Shown: positions 46,601 to 54,535 of the stretch, piece by piece | Position numbering within the stretch: the stretch's first letter is position 1 | How the letters are laid out: each line of letters starts with the position of its first letter | Assembly (NCBI GenBank): GCA_014706295.1 | Contig: JACSVZ010000037.1 | Location: 682,001-746,000, forward strand | Source: Lycocorax pyrrhopterus obiensis | Lineage: Eukaryota > Chordata > Aves > Passeriformes > Paradisaeidae | Direction: 5' to 3' | DNA length: 64,000 nt | Position numbers and translations under genes: made by a program | The notes under the pieces: model-generated | Told to the model about the DNA's origin: nothing | The model's database searches: none | The model's input: the letters and a program-made list of their open reading frames with translations, nothing else

Positions 46601-49116
46601 TGTGCTGCTGGTCTGGGCTGTGCACAGGGGTGTGAGGGGCTGGGAACAACCCTTGCCCCTTCCCACTGGAATCATCCCTCAGCAACATCGCACAGGGTGG
46701 CTCAGAATTCCTTTTCTTTGCCTGTCTCCAGTTACCCAGCGCTGAGATGGTGAAAGCAGGTGCAAAGTGACAGTGCTAAAAATAGCAATTTCAATCACTG
46801 CTCCTAATGCAGCGGGGGGATTTCAGCTCCCCTCCCCCTTGGAGACCAGCTCCCCTTGCACACCCGGGAGTTTGTCAAAATCACCCCGACATCCCAGCTC
46901 TCCTTTAAACAGGCTCTAAAATGAGAGTTATCCATCCACTTGAGGTTGATGTCGGGACAGAGGAGGACCCTGGTTCCTGACAGCTTTGGCAGAGCAGACA
47001 CGGCTGCGGTTCTGAAGCATGGCTCCTTGGGAGCACTATGGAAAGGCAGCAGTAAGAACTCCCTAAGGAACTCAATTTCACTTTCTGTTTAGAAGAACAA
47101 TCCTTTTTTATCTCATTCCTCTTATCCTCAGCTTCCAAATAACAAGCCATGATCTATTAACTTTAAAGCTTGAGGAAGTTAAGGGTGAAAAATCGTAGAA
47201 TTCCGGAGTAGTTTGGGTTGGAAGGGACCTTAAAACCCATCTCATTCCACCCCCTGCCATGGCAGGGACACCTTCCACTGTCCCAGGCTGCTCCAAGCCC
47301 CGTCCAACCTGGCCTTGGACACTTCCAGGGATCCAGGGGCAGCCACAGCTTCTCTGGGCAACCTCTGCCAGGGCCTCCCCACCCTCGCAGGGAAGAATTT
47401 CTTCCTGATGTCTGATCAAGGTGTGCATTTGAAAATCTAGGTCAGATTTTCCCTGATGTTTAGTCTCTTCGGATTTGAGGCTTTTAACTTTTTTTTCTTT
47501 AGGTTTCCTATAGGATCTAGACCCTGCCTCACTGCATGCAAGAGCACACAGATGTCATTGATTATAGAAGAACTTTAAGAAGTCATAATTAATATTTTGA
47601 CAGAAAGCATTACTTACATGGACACATTCTAAACAGAATGAAACTAAAATTTCCCTCTTCTAGTTATAGTAAAAATCTGAAGCCAAACAAACTAAGCTTA
47701 TTTTGGATATTCTGCTGTTTCCCTTGGTTACAGTCCTTATATGGAACAACAAAAATCTGGCTTTTGTTGACCTCCCCATTGCCACTTTCTGGTTCTTCCA
47801 CACTGGCTGAAGGTTTCAGAATTGAATTCACAAAGGCTGGAGTGGATGATTTACATAGAACAATAAAAAAACTTTTGGCAGGCAATTTTAACCACCAATT
47901 TTAATCTGAAAATAATTGAATTGCTTACTTCTCAAAATTTCTGTGGTTTTGGTTTTCTGTTGTAATGGAAAGTTTTGCACTTCTTTATGTCTCGCTTGCA
48001 GTTACATTGTGTGTAAGGACAAAGTGAAATCTCCTTTAAAGGGTGTGTATTGAACTCTAAAAATAACCCAGAGAGAAACCTGGCTTTTAACTTTTTTTAG
48101 ACGTGTTGCTGTGTAAGAAAATGGTATTTCAAAAGATGTTCCCTTGGAAGAACATAAGTGGTTGAGTTTGGTCAGAGTTTGGAAGAATTTGCCTTGGGAA
48201 GGAAGGTGTGTAATTACCTATGGGGGTGCACAGGTGTGAGGGAAAGCAGACAAGTTTGTGCATGATAGCAAAAGGTGCTGAATTTAAAAACAAATAGGGG
48301 ATTTTTTGGAATCTTTTAGTGTGAGGAAGTTTAGCTTGGGTATACATTTGAACTGAGATTGTATGTCTAGAATAGGGCAGAAGGAGTTGGGCTTCCCTTG
48401 CTTCGAGCCATGTTTTCAGGCTTTCTTCTTGAAATCACAATCAACTCAGGCATAAAATTAAAATTTTTAAGTAAAAATCTCTGATTTTCATTTTCACTTT
48501 GGGACTCCTAGTTTAAAATTTGAAGTGCAGTGAAGCACTCTTGTGACCTGTACGTGTCCTTGTTGAGTCTGTCAGTGCAATAGTGACAGAAGTGTTCTGC
48601 CGGCTTTGACCTGGGGAAAAACGACCAGATGTGGTATATGTTCTGGTAAAGTAAAATTCCTTTTCCATAAATATGTATTTTAAAGCCTGATACGGACTGT
48701 CCTGAGAGAATAGACCATGACTCTTCTAGTTTCTGCTGTAACTGTGGGTTTGTCTGTCCCAGTCAGAGGGTCTGGGACCTGAGGTGGGAGCCTGGATGCT
48801 GCTTCCAGTTGACATTATCTATTTCCTGCTTAAATAAACTCACAGGGTAAGTTCGGAACAAGGCAAAAAAACCCTCTTGCCTTCAGAAGTGGCTCTTGGT
48901 ACTTGCAGTGTGGGTGGAATGTCGTTTTCTTTTCTCGTAGCTTACTAAAGCACGTCTCTGGTTTTGTTTGTGCCCGGTCCCTGATGCTCTTCTGCCTCTT
49001 TGCACAGTTACAGGCTCCGCATGGCCTCTAGATGTCCCTCCTCCTCCTCGCATAACCCCAGCACCAGGCAGTGCAAGAAATCCAGCTCCACCACATCCCA
49101 CTCCTTCAAGGAATAG
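1547..49116 (+). CDS. PRDM2: PRDM2 (RIZ), PR-domain zinc-finger protein, seven coding exons, 5' end outside window
   Basis: PRDM2 is a nuclear protein. Its long form RIZ1 carries a PR (SET-related) domain with H3K9 methyltransferase activity and acts as a tumour suppressor that binds the retinoblastoma protein; the short form RIZ2 lacks the PR domain. Joining 1547-1664, 1925-2028, 5184-5336, 11120-11246, 30897-31007, 31879-36244 and 49008-49116 gives 5088 nt in one open frame ending in TAG. All junctions are AG/GT and phases match. The 1695 encoded residues align from residue 4 to the end of the mammalian protein as I remember it (human 1718 aa). If three codons lie upstream, as in mammals, the protein is about 1698 aa. 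Domain order: PR domain (about 28-155), basic linker, acidic tract (about 268-290), zinc fingers 1-3 (about 349-497), proline- and serine-rich middle, fingers 4-6 (about 1117-1197), finger 7 (about 1318), finger 8 (about 1441), basic tail. The start codon exon and promoter are not visible here. Confidence 0.97.
1925..2028 (+). CDS. PRDM2: PRDM2 exon: PR domain, first part
   Basis: The 104-nt exon has acceptor CTCCTCAG and donor GAG|GTAAGA. It continues from Gly43 with VWATKSILKGKKFGPFVGDK and then a basic KKKRSQVK stretch ending VYMWE. This is the first half of the PR fold, which structurally replaces the N-terminal SET strands. With the previous exon it makes exactly 74 codons, so the next exon starts in phase 0. 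The intron before it is only 260 bp. Confidence 0.97.
2029..5183 (+). other. PRDM2: PRDM2 intron between PR-domain exons
   Basis: A 3.2-kb AT-rich intron. It holds an (AT)n microsatellite at about 3882-3904 and an A-run near 4240. No exon, RNA gene or mobile element was recognised. Confidence 0.8.
3882..3904. repeat. (AT)n microsatellite
   Basis: About 11-12 uninterrupted AT dinucleotides in intron sequence. Confidence 0.95.
5184..5336 (+). CDS. PRDM2: PRDM2 exon: PR domain core, carries residue 106
   Basis: The 153-nt exon (51 codons, phase 0 at both ends) has acceptor CTCTCACAG and donor AAG|GTATCA. It encodes VYYPNLGWMCVDATDPEKG, then WLRYINWARSGKEQNLFPLE and INRTIYYKSLK. It aligns without gaps to the human PR-domain core. 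The residue matching human Cys106 is Arg (CGC, 5268-5270) and human Glu109 is Lys here, in an otherwise highly conserved block. The GTATCA donor is weaker than those of the flanking exons. Confidence 0.97.
9490..9612. repeat. AT-rich imperfect repeat (TATTAAT motifs)
   Basis: An AATAATAATAATAATG run is followed by several spaced copies of ACTGTATTAATATTA-like sequence, immediately left of the CR1 copy. Copies are short and imperfect. Confidence 0.7.
9617..9895 (+). mobile_element. CR1 LINE 3'-end fragment, sense, abutting the pyrimidine tract
   Basis: It has the same CR1 landmarks as the copy at 457-740: GGGAGGGTGGGGAGGCCCTGG, GTGCCCAGAGAAGCTGTGG, GTCCAAGGCCAGGCTGGACG and GGATGGGCTTTAAAGTCC. 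It then continues into the 3'-terminal CATTCCATGATT-like tail. The tail merges into TGATTTTT-rich sequence and then the C/T tract. Confidence 0.9.
9890..10856. repeat. Giant low-complexity pyrimidine tract (T6-8 C3-5)n
   Basis: From 9890 to 10086 the + strand is T-rich with scattered G and A. From 10087 to 10856, 770 bases, it is only C and T apart from single G residues at 10290 and 10795. The texture is alternating runs of about 5-8 T and 2-6 C. Open frames of 300-480 codons on both strands, reading Phe/Pro one way and Lys/Gly the other, are artefacts of this composition. Such mirror-like homopurine/homopyrimidine DNA can form triplex (H-DNA) structures. Confidence 0.97.
10930..11480. promoter_or_regulatory. 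PRDM2: CpG island around the PR-domain exon, candidate internal promoter
   Basis: There is an abrupt change to very GC-rich, CpG-dense sequence. It contains GGGGCGGGGC and CCGCCCCGCC GC boxes (about 10960-10975 and 11060-11070), an inverted CCAAT box at 11087-11091 and a direct CCAAT at 11120-11124. Mammalian RIZ2 comes from an internal promoter within the gene. This is the only CpG island inside the visible part of this gene and lies upstream of the RIZ2 start codon. Promoter function is inferred; no clear TATA box is present. Confidence 0.55.
11120..11246 (+). CDS. PRDM2: PRDM2 exon: end of PR domain, inside a CpG island
   Basis: The 127-nt exon has acceptor CCCGGCAG and donor AGAG|GTACGG. 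It encodes PIAAGEELLVWYNGEDDP, the conserved GEELLVWY strand that closes the PR/SET fold, then an alanine- and arginine-rich stretch ending in SPKARR. It leaves one base that completes Gly at the start of the next exon, 19.6 kb away. The exon is extremely GC- and CpG-rich compared with the others. Compared with human, its changes (P to A, N to D, E to A, K to R, S to A) all go toward GC-rich codons. The acceptor has a poor pyrimidine tract. Assignment is secure because only this segment supplies the GEELLVWY motif in the right frame. Confidence 0.96.
11497..11869. repeat. GC-rich minisatellite, nine units of 41-44 bp
   Basis: Units begin GCCGCCGCGATCCCTCC and end GGAGCTGAGCTCGG or variants. 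Unit starts read at 11497 (first unit slightly short), 11536, 11577, 11619, 11662, 11703, 11745, 11787 and 11831. Later units diverge, and the last loses the CCTCC block. The array keeps long frames open on both strands, but these have no coding features. Confidence 0.92.
15140..15186. repeat. Short tandem duplication (two copies of about 23 bp)
   Basis: CAGGAATAATTTGTAGCAGT occurs twice in direct succession, separated by GA(T). Confidence 0.85.
24340..24358. repeat. Poly-T run
   Basis: About 19 T residues in a row followed by AA, without a flanking element that I recognise. Confidence 0.9.
25421..25437. repeat. Short AT microsatellite
   Basis: Eight or so AT dinucleotides in the large intron. 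Confidence 0.85.
27531..27589 (+). other. Possible cryptic or alternative 59-bp exon in the PRDM2 intron
   Basis: A long pyrimidine-rich run (about 27470-27530) ends in TTGTTTAG. A 59-base segment follows, ending in GATG before a consensus GTAAGT donor. The segment is open in the PRDM2 frame (QVEDPAGRSSHVG...), but its length is not a multiple of three, so inclusion would shift the next exon into an early stop. It could be an untranslated first or second exon of an internal-promoter transcript, a poison exon, or chance. Confidence 0.3.
30897..31007 (+). CDS. PRDM2: PRDM2 exon: lysine-rich linker with the RIZ2 initiator Met
   Basis: The 111-nt exon has acceptor TTCCCAG and donor GAGG|GTGAGT. 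It completes Gly and encodes KKKTQEGKNKGKK, a lysine-rich likely nuclear-targeting stretch, followed by an acidic and serine segment and STSADMRDSKE. It matches the mammalian linker after the PR domain only moderately, as expected for a linker. Its methionine falls at residue 202 in mammalian numbering, the known start of the PR-less RIZ2 isoform. The phase is 1 at entry and 1 at exit. Confidence 0.94.
30989..30991 (+). other. PRDM2: Conserved internal start codon for the PR-less RIZ2 isoform
   Basis: ATG in ADMRDS is residue 199 of the window-encoded protein, residue 202 if three codons lie upstream. Mammalian RIZ2 lacks exactly the first 201 residues and starts at this Met, so position and context match. 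The base at -3 is G, a moderate Kozak context. That birds use it is inferred from conservation. Confidence 0.7.
31008..31878 (+). other. PRDM2: PRDM2 intron before the giant exon
   Basis: A 0.87-kb intron that contains a CR1 fragment at about 31531-31660. The acceptor region before 31879 is T-rich. Confidence 0.9.
31531..31660 (-). mobile_element. CR1 LINE 3'-end fragment, antisense
   Basis: It reads TAGAATCATCACAGAA, then TTTTGGGTTGGAAGGGACC, then CCAACCCCCTACCATGGGCA and CCCATCCAACCTGGCC. This is the reverse complement of the CR1 3' terminus, short and ending 220 bp before the giant exon. Confidence 0.92.
31879..36244 (+). CDS. PRDM2: PRDM2 giant exon: Rb-binding region and all eight zinc fingers
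   Basis: This 4366-nt exon has acceptor TGTTTCAG and donor TTCAG|GTAAGC. The open frame extends a little upstream to 31827, but the splice site and homology place the true start at 31879. It carries an acidic tract near 32058-32120, an LxCxE motif (LICEE, 32154-32168) and zinc fingers 1-3 at 32301-32369, 32391-32459 and 32676-32747. Next come a basic patch KKRRTASPP, a PLDLS motif (33678-33692), a Pro/Ser-rich region and an interrupted poly-Ser run (34371-34430). Fingers 4-6 lie at 34605-34673, 34689-34760 and 34776-34847. Fingers 7 and 8 at 35208-35276 and 35577-35648 end in Cys (C2HC). Two sumoylation-type sites, IKTE (33177-33188) and IKQE (34506-34517), are present. The tail is Lys/Ser-rich. 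I saw no frameshift or premature stop. Confidence 0.98.
32154..32168 (+). other. PRDM2: LxCxE-type retinoblastoma-binding motif
   Basis: The codons read Leu-Ile-Cys-Glu-Glu, a perfect LxCxE, just after the acidic tract. Human RIZ has the related IRCDE at the matching place, which was described as its E1A-like Rb-binding motif. The equivalence is by position and flanking acidic sequence. Confidence 0.75.
32301..32747 (+). other. PRDM2: Zinc fingers 1-3 of PRDM2
   Basis: Three C2H2 fingers start at 32301 (CQHC ... HMHIH), 32391 (CRYC ... HERRH) and 32676 (CKYC ... HQRRVH). Fingers 1 and 2 are separated by seven residues; finger 3 follows after about 70 residues of acidic, Ser-rich linker. All Cys and His ligands are present. 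Confidence 0.95.
33678..33692 (+). other. PRDM2: PLDLS motif, candidate CtBP-binding site
   Basis: The codons read Pro-Leu-Asp-Leu-Ser in the context QQPLDLSSGVK. PxDLS is the docking motif for CtBP corepressors and fits a repressive chromatin protein. A second, less perfect copy (VLDLSVH) lies about 60 bp downstream. Binding is inferred from motif alone. Confidence 0.55.
34371..34430 (+). repeat. PRDM2: Coding serine repeat (11 Ser, Phe, 8 Ser)
   Basis: The run uses mixed TCT, TCC, TCA and TCG codons. The human protein has a similar Ser-run, Phe, Ser-run at this place, so it is an old, constrained homopolymer rather than a fresh trinucleotide expansion. Confidence 0.9.
34605..35648 (+). other. 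PRDM2: Zinc fingers 4-8 of PRDM2
   Basis: Fingers 4-6 form a close cluster (starts 34605, 34689 and 34776), all C2H2. Finger 7 (35208) and finger 8 (35577) are isolated and end in Cys instead of the second His, which is the normal state for RIZ. Between finger 6 and finger 7 is a long block (HHEFESGTL ... NPMGIGVTATNF) that I recall as nearly identical in mammals, which suggests an unlisted functional domain. Confidence 0.93.
36245..39440 (+). other. PRDM2: Candidate 3' UTR of a read-through PRDM2 isoform
   Basis: If the donor at 36245 is not used, the frame adds Arg and stops at TAA 36246-36248. A very AT-rich stretch follows, with poly(A) hexamers at 36362-36367, 36546-36551, 39310-39315 and 39434-39439. 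Mammals have a PRDM2 isoform with a shorter, different C-terminus, which this would resemble. Which hexamer is used cannot be told. Confidence 0.4.
36732..36759. repeat. (AT)n microsatellite
   Basis: About 14 AT dinucleotides without interruption, inside the candidate read-through 3' UTR. Confidence 0.95.
43245..43585 (+). mobile_element. CR1 LINE 3'-end fragment, sense, longer copy
   Basis: It contains GGGGGGCTCAGCCTGGAG, GAGGCTCAGGAGGGTCAG, GGGACAGGACAAGAGG and CAGGGAGGTCATGGAGTCCC, and ends GGTTGGACTCGATGGCCTTG ... CCAACCTCAGTGAGTCTGTGATTC. These are typical CR1 landmarks, of a different subfamily from the other six copies here because its 3' block differs. Confidence 0.9.
47187..47430 (-). 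mobile_element. CR1 LINE 3'-end fragment, antisense
   Basis: It begins ATCGTAGAATTCCGGAG, then GGTTGGAAGGGACCTTAAAA, CCATGGCAGGGACACCTTCC, CCAACCTGGCCTTGGACAC and CAGCTTCTCTGGGCAACC, and ends in TTTCTTCCTGATGTCTGATC. It is the reverse complement of a CR1 3' end. Confidence 0.93.
49008..49116 (+). CDS. PRDM2: PRDM2 terminal coding exon with stop
   Basis: After a pyrimidine-rich acceptor (CTCTTTGCACAG) the frame completes Ser and reads YRLRMASRCPSS, 36 codons in all, ending SFKE and TAG at 49114-49116. The human terminal exon starts SYSLRLASRC and ends FFKE, so both ends are conserved while the middle differs and is rich in Ser, Thr and Lys. The exon lies 12.8 kb beyond the giant exon. Including it makes the total coding length divisible by three and replaces the short read-through end Lys-Asp-Phe-Arg-stop. 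The 3' UTR continues from 49117. Confidence 0.92.
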
Positions 49117-51800
49117 ACCCTGGGCATGTCTGCCCAAACCAGGTACAGCCACACAGCCCCGGGAGGGTGCGCAGGGCTCCCTTCTCCTGTGCTCCCAAAC
49201 CCCTCCGTGTTTCTGTGGGCAAGGAGTGCAGGCACTTTGGAGATATGAGCCAAGCCTCAGAAACCCCCAGTGCCACTGCTCTTGTTGTAACTGGTGCAGC
49301 TGTGGTTTGGGGCAAGGCTGAGATGCTGAGAACTGGATGAGCCACAGAAAAGCTGCAGTCCCTTCCACGCTGGAAGTGATGCTTCCGGTCCAAGACTGAG
49401 AGCACCGAGATGCTCGTGCCATTGCTGGCTGCTCTGGCTCATTCCTGGGGTGGAAAGTCTCTAGGATTTGTTCCCTTTGGAGCTTTTTCCTAGCAATAAT
49501 CTCCTCTTGAAATATGTGATGTACTAATTCCAAAGGGAAAAAGTCTTCTCTAGTCATGGGTACTTAACATACTGTGGATCAAAAGGATGTGTTAGGGTAG
49601 TCAGCCCTTTACCCTTCATGGAAGGTTTAAGGAGAGGTTTGTTCATGATCTTTTAAGACATGAGGTGTTGCTCCTCTGGGTCCTGGGGACCTTGAAGATA
49701 GTGGTAATTTTTGTAAGGATGGGTTTTATCTCTGCCTTGGAAGGAGTGATGTTTGTATCTGATTGTAATAGTGGGCCAAGTGCTTTGGGGTCTTTTAGGC
49801 TGAATGGGTGAACACTGAACAAATATTAACTGTCCAAAAAAAATATACCTGGGAATGTGCATTCTGCTGGCTGCTTTGGTGGCACACCACAAGCTCAAAG
49901 ACCAGTATTACAATGCAAATTGCAGTGCTGTGATAACATGCAAAAACCTTAATTGGGTTGTGGTGAGATAAACTGTGTAATGAAGCACTGTTGGCTTGGG
50001 CAAACTAATGACCCAGCCCCATGAGTTGGTGAGGCTGAGCTGATTTTCTGTTGGTTTAAACAGGACACTGTTTTCTGCTCCTTCATTTCCCCACCATTAA
50101 CTTGCAGATTAGAATCTCCTTTATACTGATGTAACAGCTAAGGAACATGATGCTTGAAATGTGTAAAGCTAAAGGCGAGAATGAGTACCAGCAAAATCAA
50201 GACACTGCATCCTGAAGTTTACTCTTTCTTAAAATCATTCAAAAAACAACATTTGAGGGAATAGTTAGTAAACTAACTGAGGTTTGCTATCTCCTGAATA
50301 ATGGGGGTGGTTGCTAATGAAATGTTAACATCCCTAGCTGTGGCACAGACCATTTAGTTGTGGGAAATCCAAGCAAAATTAAATCATGGATGTCTCTTCC
50401 CTGTACAGTGGTCACTGAATGACTTGTCCTTCTTCCAGCTCCGTAGAACGTGGAACTGTGACTCCTTAAACTATTTCTGATTAAATGCAACTCTCTGTGT
50501 ATTTTCAGGTACCAGAAACTTCTGACTGGAAAAGGTGAGGTGAAGTAATCCTCAGGCATTATGCTCTCCTGCTTGGCTCAGATGCGGTGAGATGGGTTCC
50601 TCAGCAGACAACAGGGACAGTGGTTTCTTCTGCTGGAAGTGATGATGTGCTTCTGTCATCTCACCCTTCCTTCCAAGGGAGGGAGCACAGAGCAGGCTCC
50701 TGCCTCCTCCAGAGAGTGATGAACTGTGGATGCTGGGGACAGGGTGATCTTGGGGTCCCCCAGTGTGTGGAGCCCGTGTGCCAGCATGGAGAACAGCATG
50801 GAAAAGTGTTCAGGCATCTGCAGGCAAACTGCCCGCGCTCAGAGGGTCTGGATGAGTCTCCTCTTCCTGGGAGAACATAGAGGGTTTAACATACTATGCA
50901 ATTAAACTCTGGTAAGACTGTTACATCCTTTTAGTTCCTGCTTTACGTCCTAACGGGTAAGGAACTGGGCATCCCACAAAAAAGCACTGGAGGGAGAGGT
51001 AGGTTTTCCTGAGGTTTCCACATGTGAAGTCTGTGGGTACCCCAGTCTCTTGACTTTGTACCATTAGCTTTAAGGGGCAGATGCTGTTGCTTTTGAAGTG
51101 CATCAGGAGCCGTGTTTTTTGGGAAGATCACCTGTTACATGATCTCTGGGAAATGCACTGATAGCCCCGTTCCATGAAGGGATAAGCATCCATTTCTCAA
51201 AAGCTGCCATGACTTGTGTTGCCAGTCTGGTACTGTTTAGAGTCAGGATTTATTTATTTAGGGACAGTATCAAACACAGGTGTTGCTGTGCACTGTCAGG
51301 CCAGGCTTGTCCTTAAATACAGCGTTTGTCCTTAACTAGAGCACCTGTGTTTGTGTCTCTGGACTCATGTTTAGTTTCAGGTGTCCTGTCCAGAGGCCAT
51401 CCATGAGGACAGCCAGTAAAGGCTAATTCCACAAACAGTTCAGCTGGTAAAATGCAGGGCACAAAGGTCTCTTACCTCTTTCCTACCCTCAAATGGGGTC
51501 AGTCACACCCAGGTGCATCATCTGCCAGTTCTGGGCAGAACTTCTGCCCAGCTCACTCGTGAGGTGAAGGGTTCCTTCTGCCAACACATGAATTTCCAGG
51601 ATACCTGCTAACGTAGCATCCAGATTTGGAATTTTTTAAGGTGTTGATTGTCTTATTTCCCTCTTGTTTCAGTCAATTTATTCCTGTCCTTGACTTTGCA
51701 CTCCACACAGATGAGCACAGATCTGTGTATGCACACGTTAGTTAAGAAAAAACAAGTGCCCGGTTGATACTCCTTCTCACCACCCTGAAAAAGTCAAAAA
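49117..51800 (+). other. PRDM2: PRDM2 3' UTR (length unknown) and following sequence
   Basis: The stop codon ends at 49116. ATTAAA hexamers occur at 50378, 50480 and 50901; the first AATAAA I see is at 53707. The true cleavage site cannot be chosen by eye. The segment 49294-49535 within it is repeated at 52073-52311. Confidence 0.5.
49294..49535. repeat. Duplicated 240-bp segment, copy A
   Basis: It matches 52073-52311 in direct orientation with scattered substitutions and small indels. Shared blocks include GGCTGAGATGCTGAGAACTG, GAGCACCGAGATGCTCGTGC and TTTGTTCCCTTTGGAGCTTT. It lies in the presumptive PRDM2 3' UTR. The repeat family is not recognised. Confidence 0.9.
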
Positions 51801-52072
51801 AAGGATCAATTTTATATATATATCTTCATATGTAGGTATATACATATGACAGATAAAAATATATATGTATGGAATTGCTGAAAACAACTAATTTTGTATA
51901 GTTTTGATGAAAATCAAATTGTTCAAAATGAATACAAAAGCTTTAAAGAAACATTGTTCACCATAAAAATGTTTCAGGTGCGTGTTGTTTGAGTTGGAAA
52001 GAAAAGGTTTTCAGGATCTTGTATTATCTCACTACAGATTTTTTGGATAAACCCCTCTTGGAGGCTTTCTAA

Positions 52073-52311
52073 GTGCAATTGTGGTTTGGGGGAAGGCTGA
52101 GATGCTGAGAACTGGATGAGCCATAAATGCTGCATCCCCTTCCATGTTGGAAGTGATGCTTCCAGTCCAAGACTGTGAGAGCACCGAGATGCTCGTGCCA
52201 TTGCTGGCTGCTCTGTCTCATTCTTGGGGTGGAGAATCTCTAGGGTTTGTTCCCTTTGGAGCTTTTTGCCAGCAATGATCTCCTCTTGAAATAGATGTAC
52301 TGATTGCAAAC
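52073..52311. repeat. Duplicated 240-bp segment, copy B
   Basis: Second copy of the segment at 49294-49535, 2.78 kb downstream in the same orientation. Differences are mostly transitions plus a few short indels. Confidence 0.9.
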
Positions 52312-54302
52312 GAAGGCTGGAATTTTTCACAGCAGCCTTGGAAGACTGAGATTCTCATTAGTCATTTAAACTAGTTGGAAGTGAGTGTCCAGATCTGCTA
52401 GGCAGCTTGGTAAATTTTGGTCAAATAGCACAAAAAATTGAGTTTCCTGGCCTTATGTCTATATCCAAGCAGCTGGTGTGCACACACAGCTTTCTGATCA
52501 GTTTGTCTCACTTTGGTTTTGCACATTATCTTTTTATTTTCTCTCCACATTTTCTCCTTCCTCTCATCATGTAATATTAGTATGGTAGACCCTATTCTTT
52601 CAGACAGGAATGCTCTTCCTGTGTGTCTGGAGAGTATCTAGATCACTTGGAAAATGAGTATAAACCCAATATACTCTGACTTAGAACACCAGTATTATTG
52701 GTGATTGATTGATTATGATTGATTTTCCCAGTGCAGTTTTGTAGGACACCTTGTCAAAGATCACAGTTAGTGTATAAATTATCACTGGTCACTTGAGGAT
52801 TGTTGCTGAGGAAGTTTTCTTGCCATATAGCCCAAATACTACTTTAAACAATCCATTCTCCTCAGACCCACTCAACTTGCAGTCAGTTAAATTAAGTACA
52901 GAGTTCTGGCACGGATGCTGCCCAGTTTAGTGCCTTTAAGGCATTCCACTGAAGTTACCAGAGGTCACTTCTGTGTAATTTATTTTTGCTGCTTTTTTTA
53001 GAGTGGGATCAACTACAATAACTGACAGACTCAAGGAGAGAAGTGTGTACATTGTTGTGATATAGGAACGTTTTTTCCAGAGAAATTCTGGTTTCTCACA
53101 CAAGCCTGTAAATATGTATTTACAATTTTAAAAGCACGTCTTTATGTCCCTGGTTGTAAATGCTCTGTTTTTAAAGTTTTATAATGTGTGACTCAAGCAA
53201 GAGACCACAGTCCACAGCTTTATGTTGTACTGGTCTGTTTGAAGGGTCCTTTACAGTCTAAGCTGTAGCAGAAAAATATCCACACCACCAACAAGAAATA
53301 ACCCGTGGTTGCACCAGACTTCATCATTTTTCCTCAGATAACAAATGCAGTTTTTCTGGGATTGGGGGGGGGAGGGGGATTTTTCTTGCAGGAAAAAAGC
53401 ATCAGTTCAAAATGGTGTCATTTCTCTGGACCAGTGAGGAGATTTCATTCACAGTGAATTCAGGAAAAGTATGCCATTTTTTTCCCAAGGCAGAATTTCA
53501 CAGTTTTGCAGCAAATTTTTAACCTCCCCCGTGCCTGCTGATGAAACGTGAAATTTTGCCCTTGACTAATATCACAATATTTTCTTGTGAAAATTCAAGG
53601 AGAGGGTGGGGAAAAAGCTCAGGTTTTGCATGTAGAATTTGCAAGGACAACACTGGCAGCTCTGCAGTGCTCTCATGGCAATGCTGATACTGAGAAGTTT
53701 ATTGAAAATAAACTGTGTGGAGATGTGGTGGGACCTAGTTGCTACTTGGGTTCTGAACACTGCTCTGGAAGACTGAAAGCTCTGTTGTCTGTCTGCCATG
53801 TAAAGAAAAAGAACAACAATAAATTAATGTGGAAAACCACATTATGGAAATATTTATTGTTATTTCAGCTAAGGAGGTCTTAAAAATGGAGATTGAGTGT
53901 GTTCTAGCTCTGAAACAACAGGGTGGTTTGGGGTTCTCCTGGTGGGTGGCAGGAGAGGGGGAAGGAGACGGAAGTGTCACCTTGGTCTGACAAGTTCTGT
54001 GCACAGACAGGGATTCTCCTGACAGCTCCACCCAAGGTCTGCATGCTTGGAGAAGCAGCCCACGAGCCCTTTGCAGTGTGGCCTCTCTGCTCAAATCCAA
54101 AGCTCCTGCTGAGGTGTGTCAGCATCGTGGGACTTCCAGGCTGCTCTCCTCAGTGGGGAGGGAAGTGCTGGGGCAGGGCGTGCAGTGGGGGCGTTGGTTG
54201 TTTTCCTTCCTGGGAGTGGTCCCTGTTTCACACATCGTGTGCCATCACAGCACACTGAGGCACTTCATGCTTTCTTTAGGGCCGTGGGACTTGGCTCTTT
54301 CC

Positions 54303-54535
54303 ATAGAATCCCAAAATGGTTTGGGCTGGAGGGACCTTAAAGCTCATCCCATTCCCTGGCCTGCCATGGGCAGGGACACCTTCCACTATCCCAGGCTGCT
54401 CCAAGCTCCATCCAACCTGGCCTTGGACACTTCCAGGGATCCAGGGGCAGCCACAGCTTCTCTGGGCACCCTGTGCCAGGGCCTCCCCACCCTCATTGTG
54501 CAAACCTTCTTTAAATCTACTCTAAATGGACCCTC
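54303..54535 (-). mobile_element. CR1 LINE 3'-end fragment, antisense
   Basis: It reads ATAGAATCCCAAAATGGTTT, GGAGGGACCTTAAAGCTCAT, CCATGGGCAGGGACACCTTC, CCAACCTGGCCTTGGACAC and CAGCTTCTCTGGGCACCC, the reverse complement of the CR1 3' end. It is the cleanest copy in the window. Confidence 0.95.

Larger units (their letters stand above)
36245..49007 (+). other. PRDM2: PRDM2 last intron, possibly including an alternative 3' UTR at its start
   Basis: This 12.8-kb stretch starts with AT-rich sequence holding many AATAAA/ATTAAA hexamers (36362, 36546, 39310, 39434, 39727 and 40063). That fits a read-through 3' end after the giant exon. It also holds an (AT)n microsatellite (36732-36759) and two CR1 copies (43245-43585 and 47187-47430). 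No further exon was recognised before 49008. Confidence 0.75.

Noticed and set aside
48883..49557. Minus-strand open frame of 224 codons opposite the PRDM2 terminal exon
   Set aside because: A related minus-strand frame at 51974-52330 shares peptide similarity, but this follows from the 240-bp DNA duplication. The frames carry different extensions and no known domain.
53362..53379. G-run with quadruplex potential
   Set aside because: Only one short G-rich run with uneven spacing; no promoter or replication context to make it meaningful.
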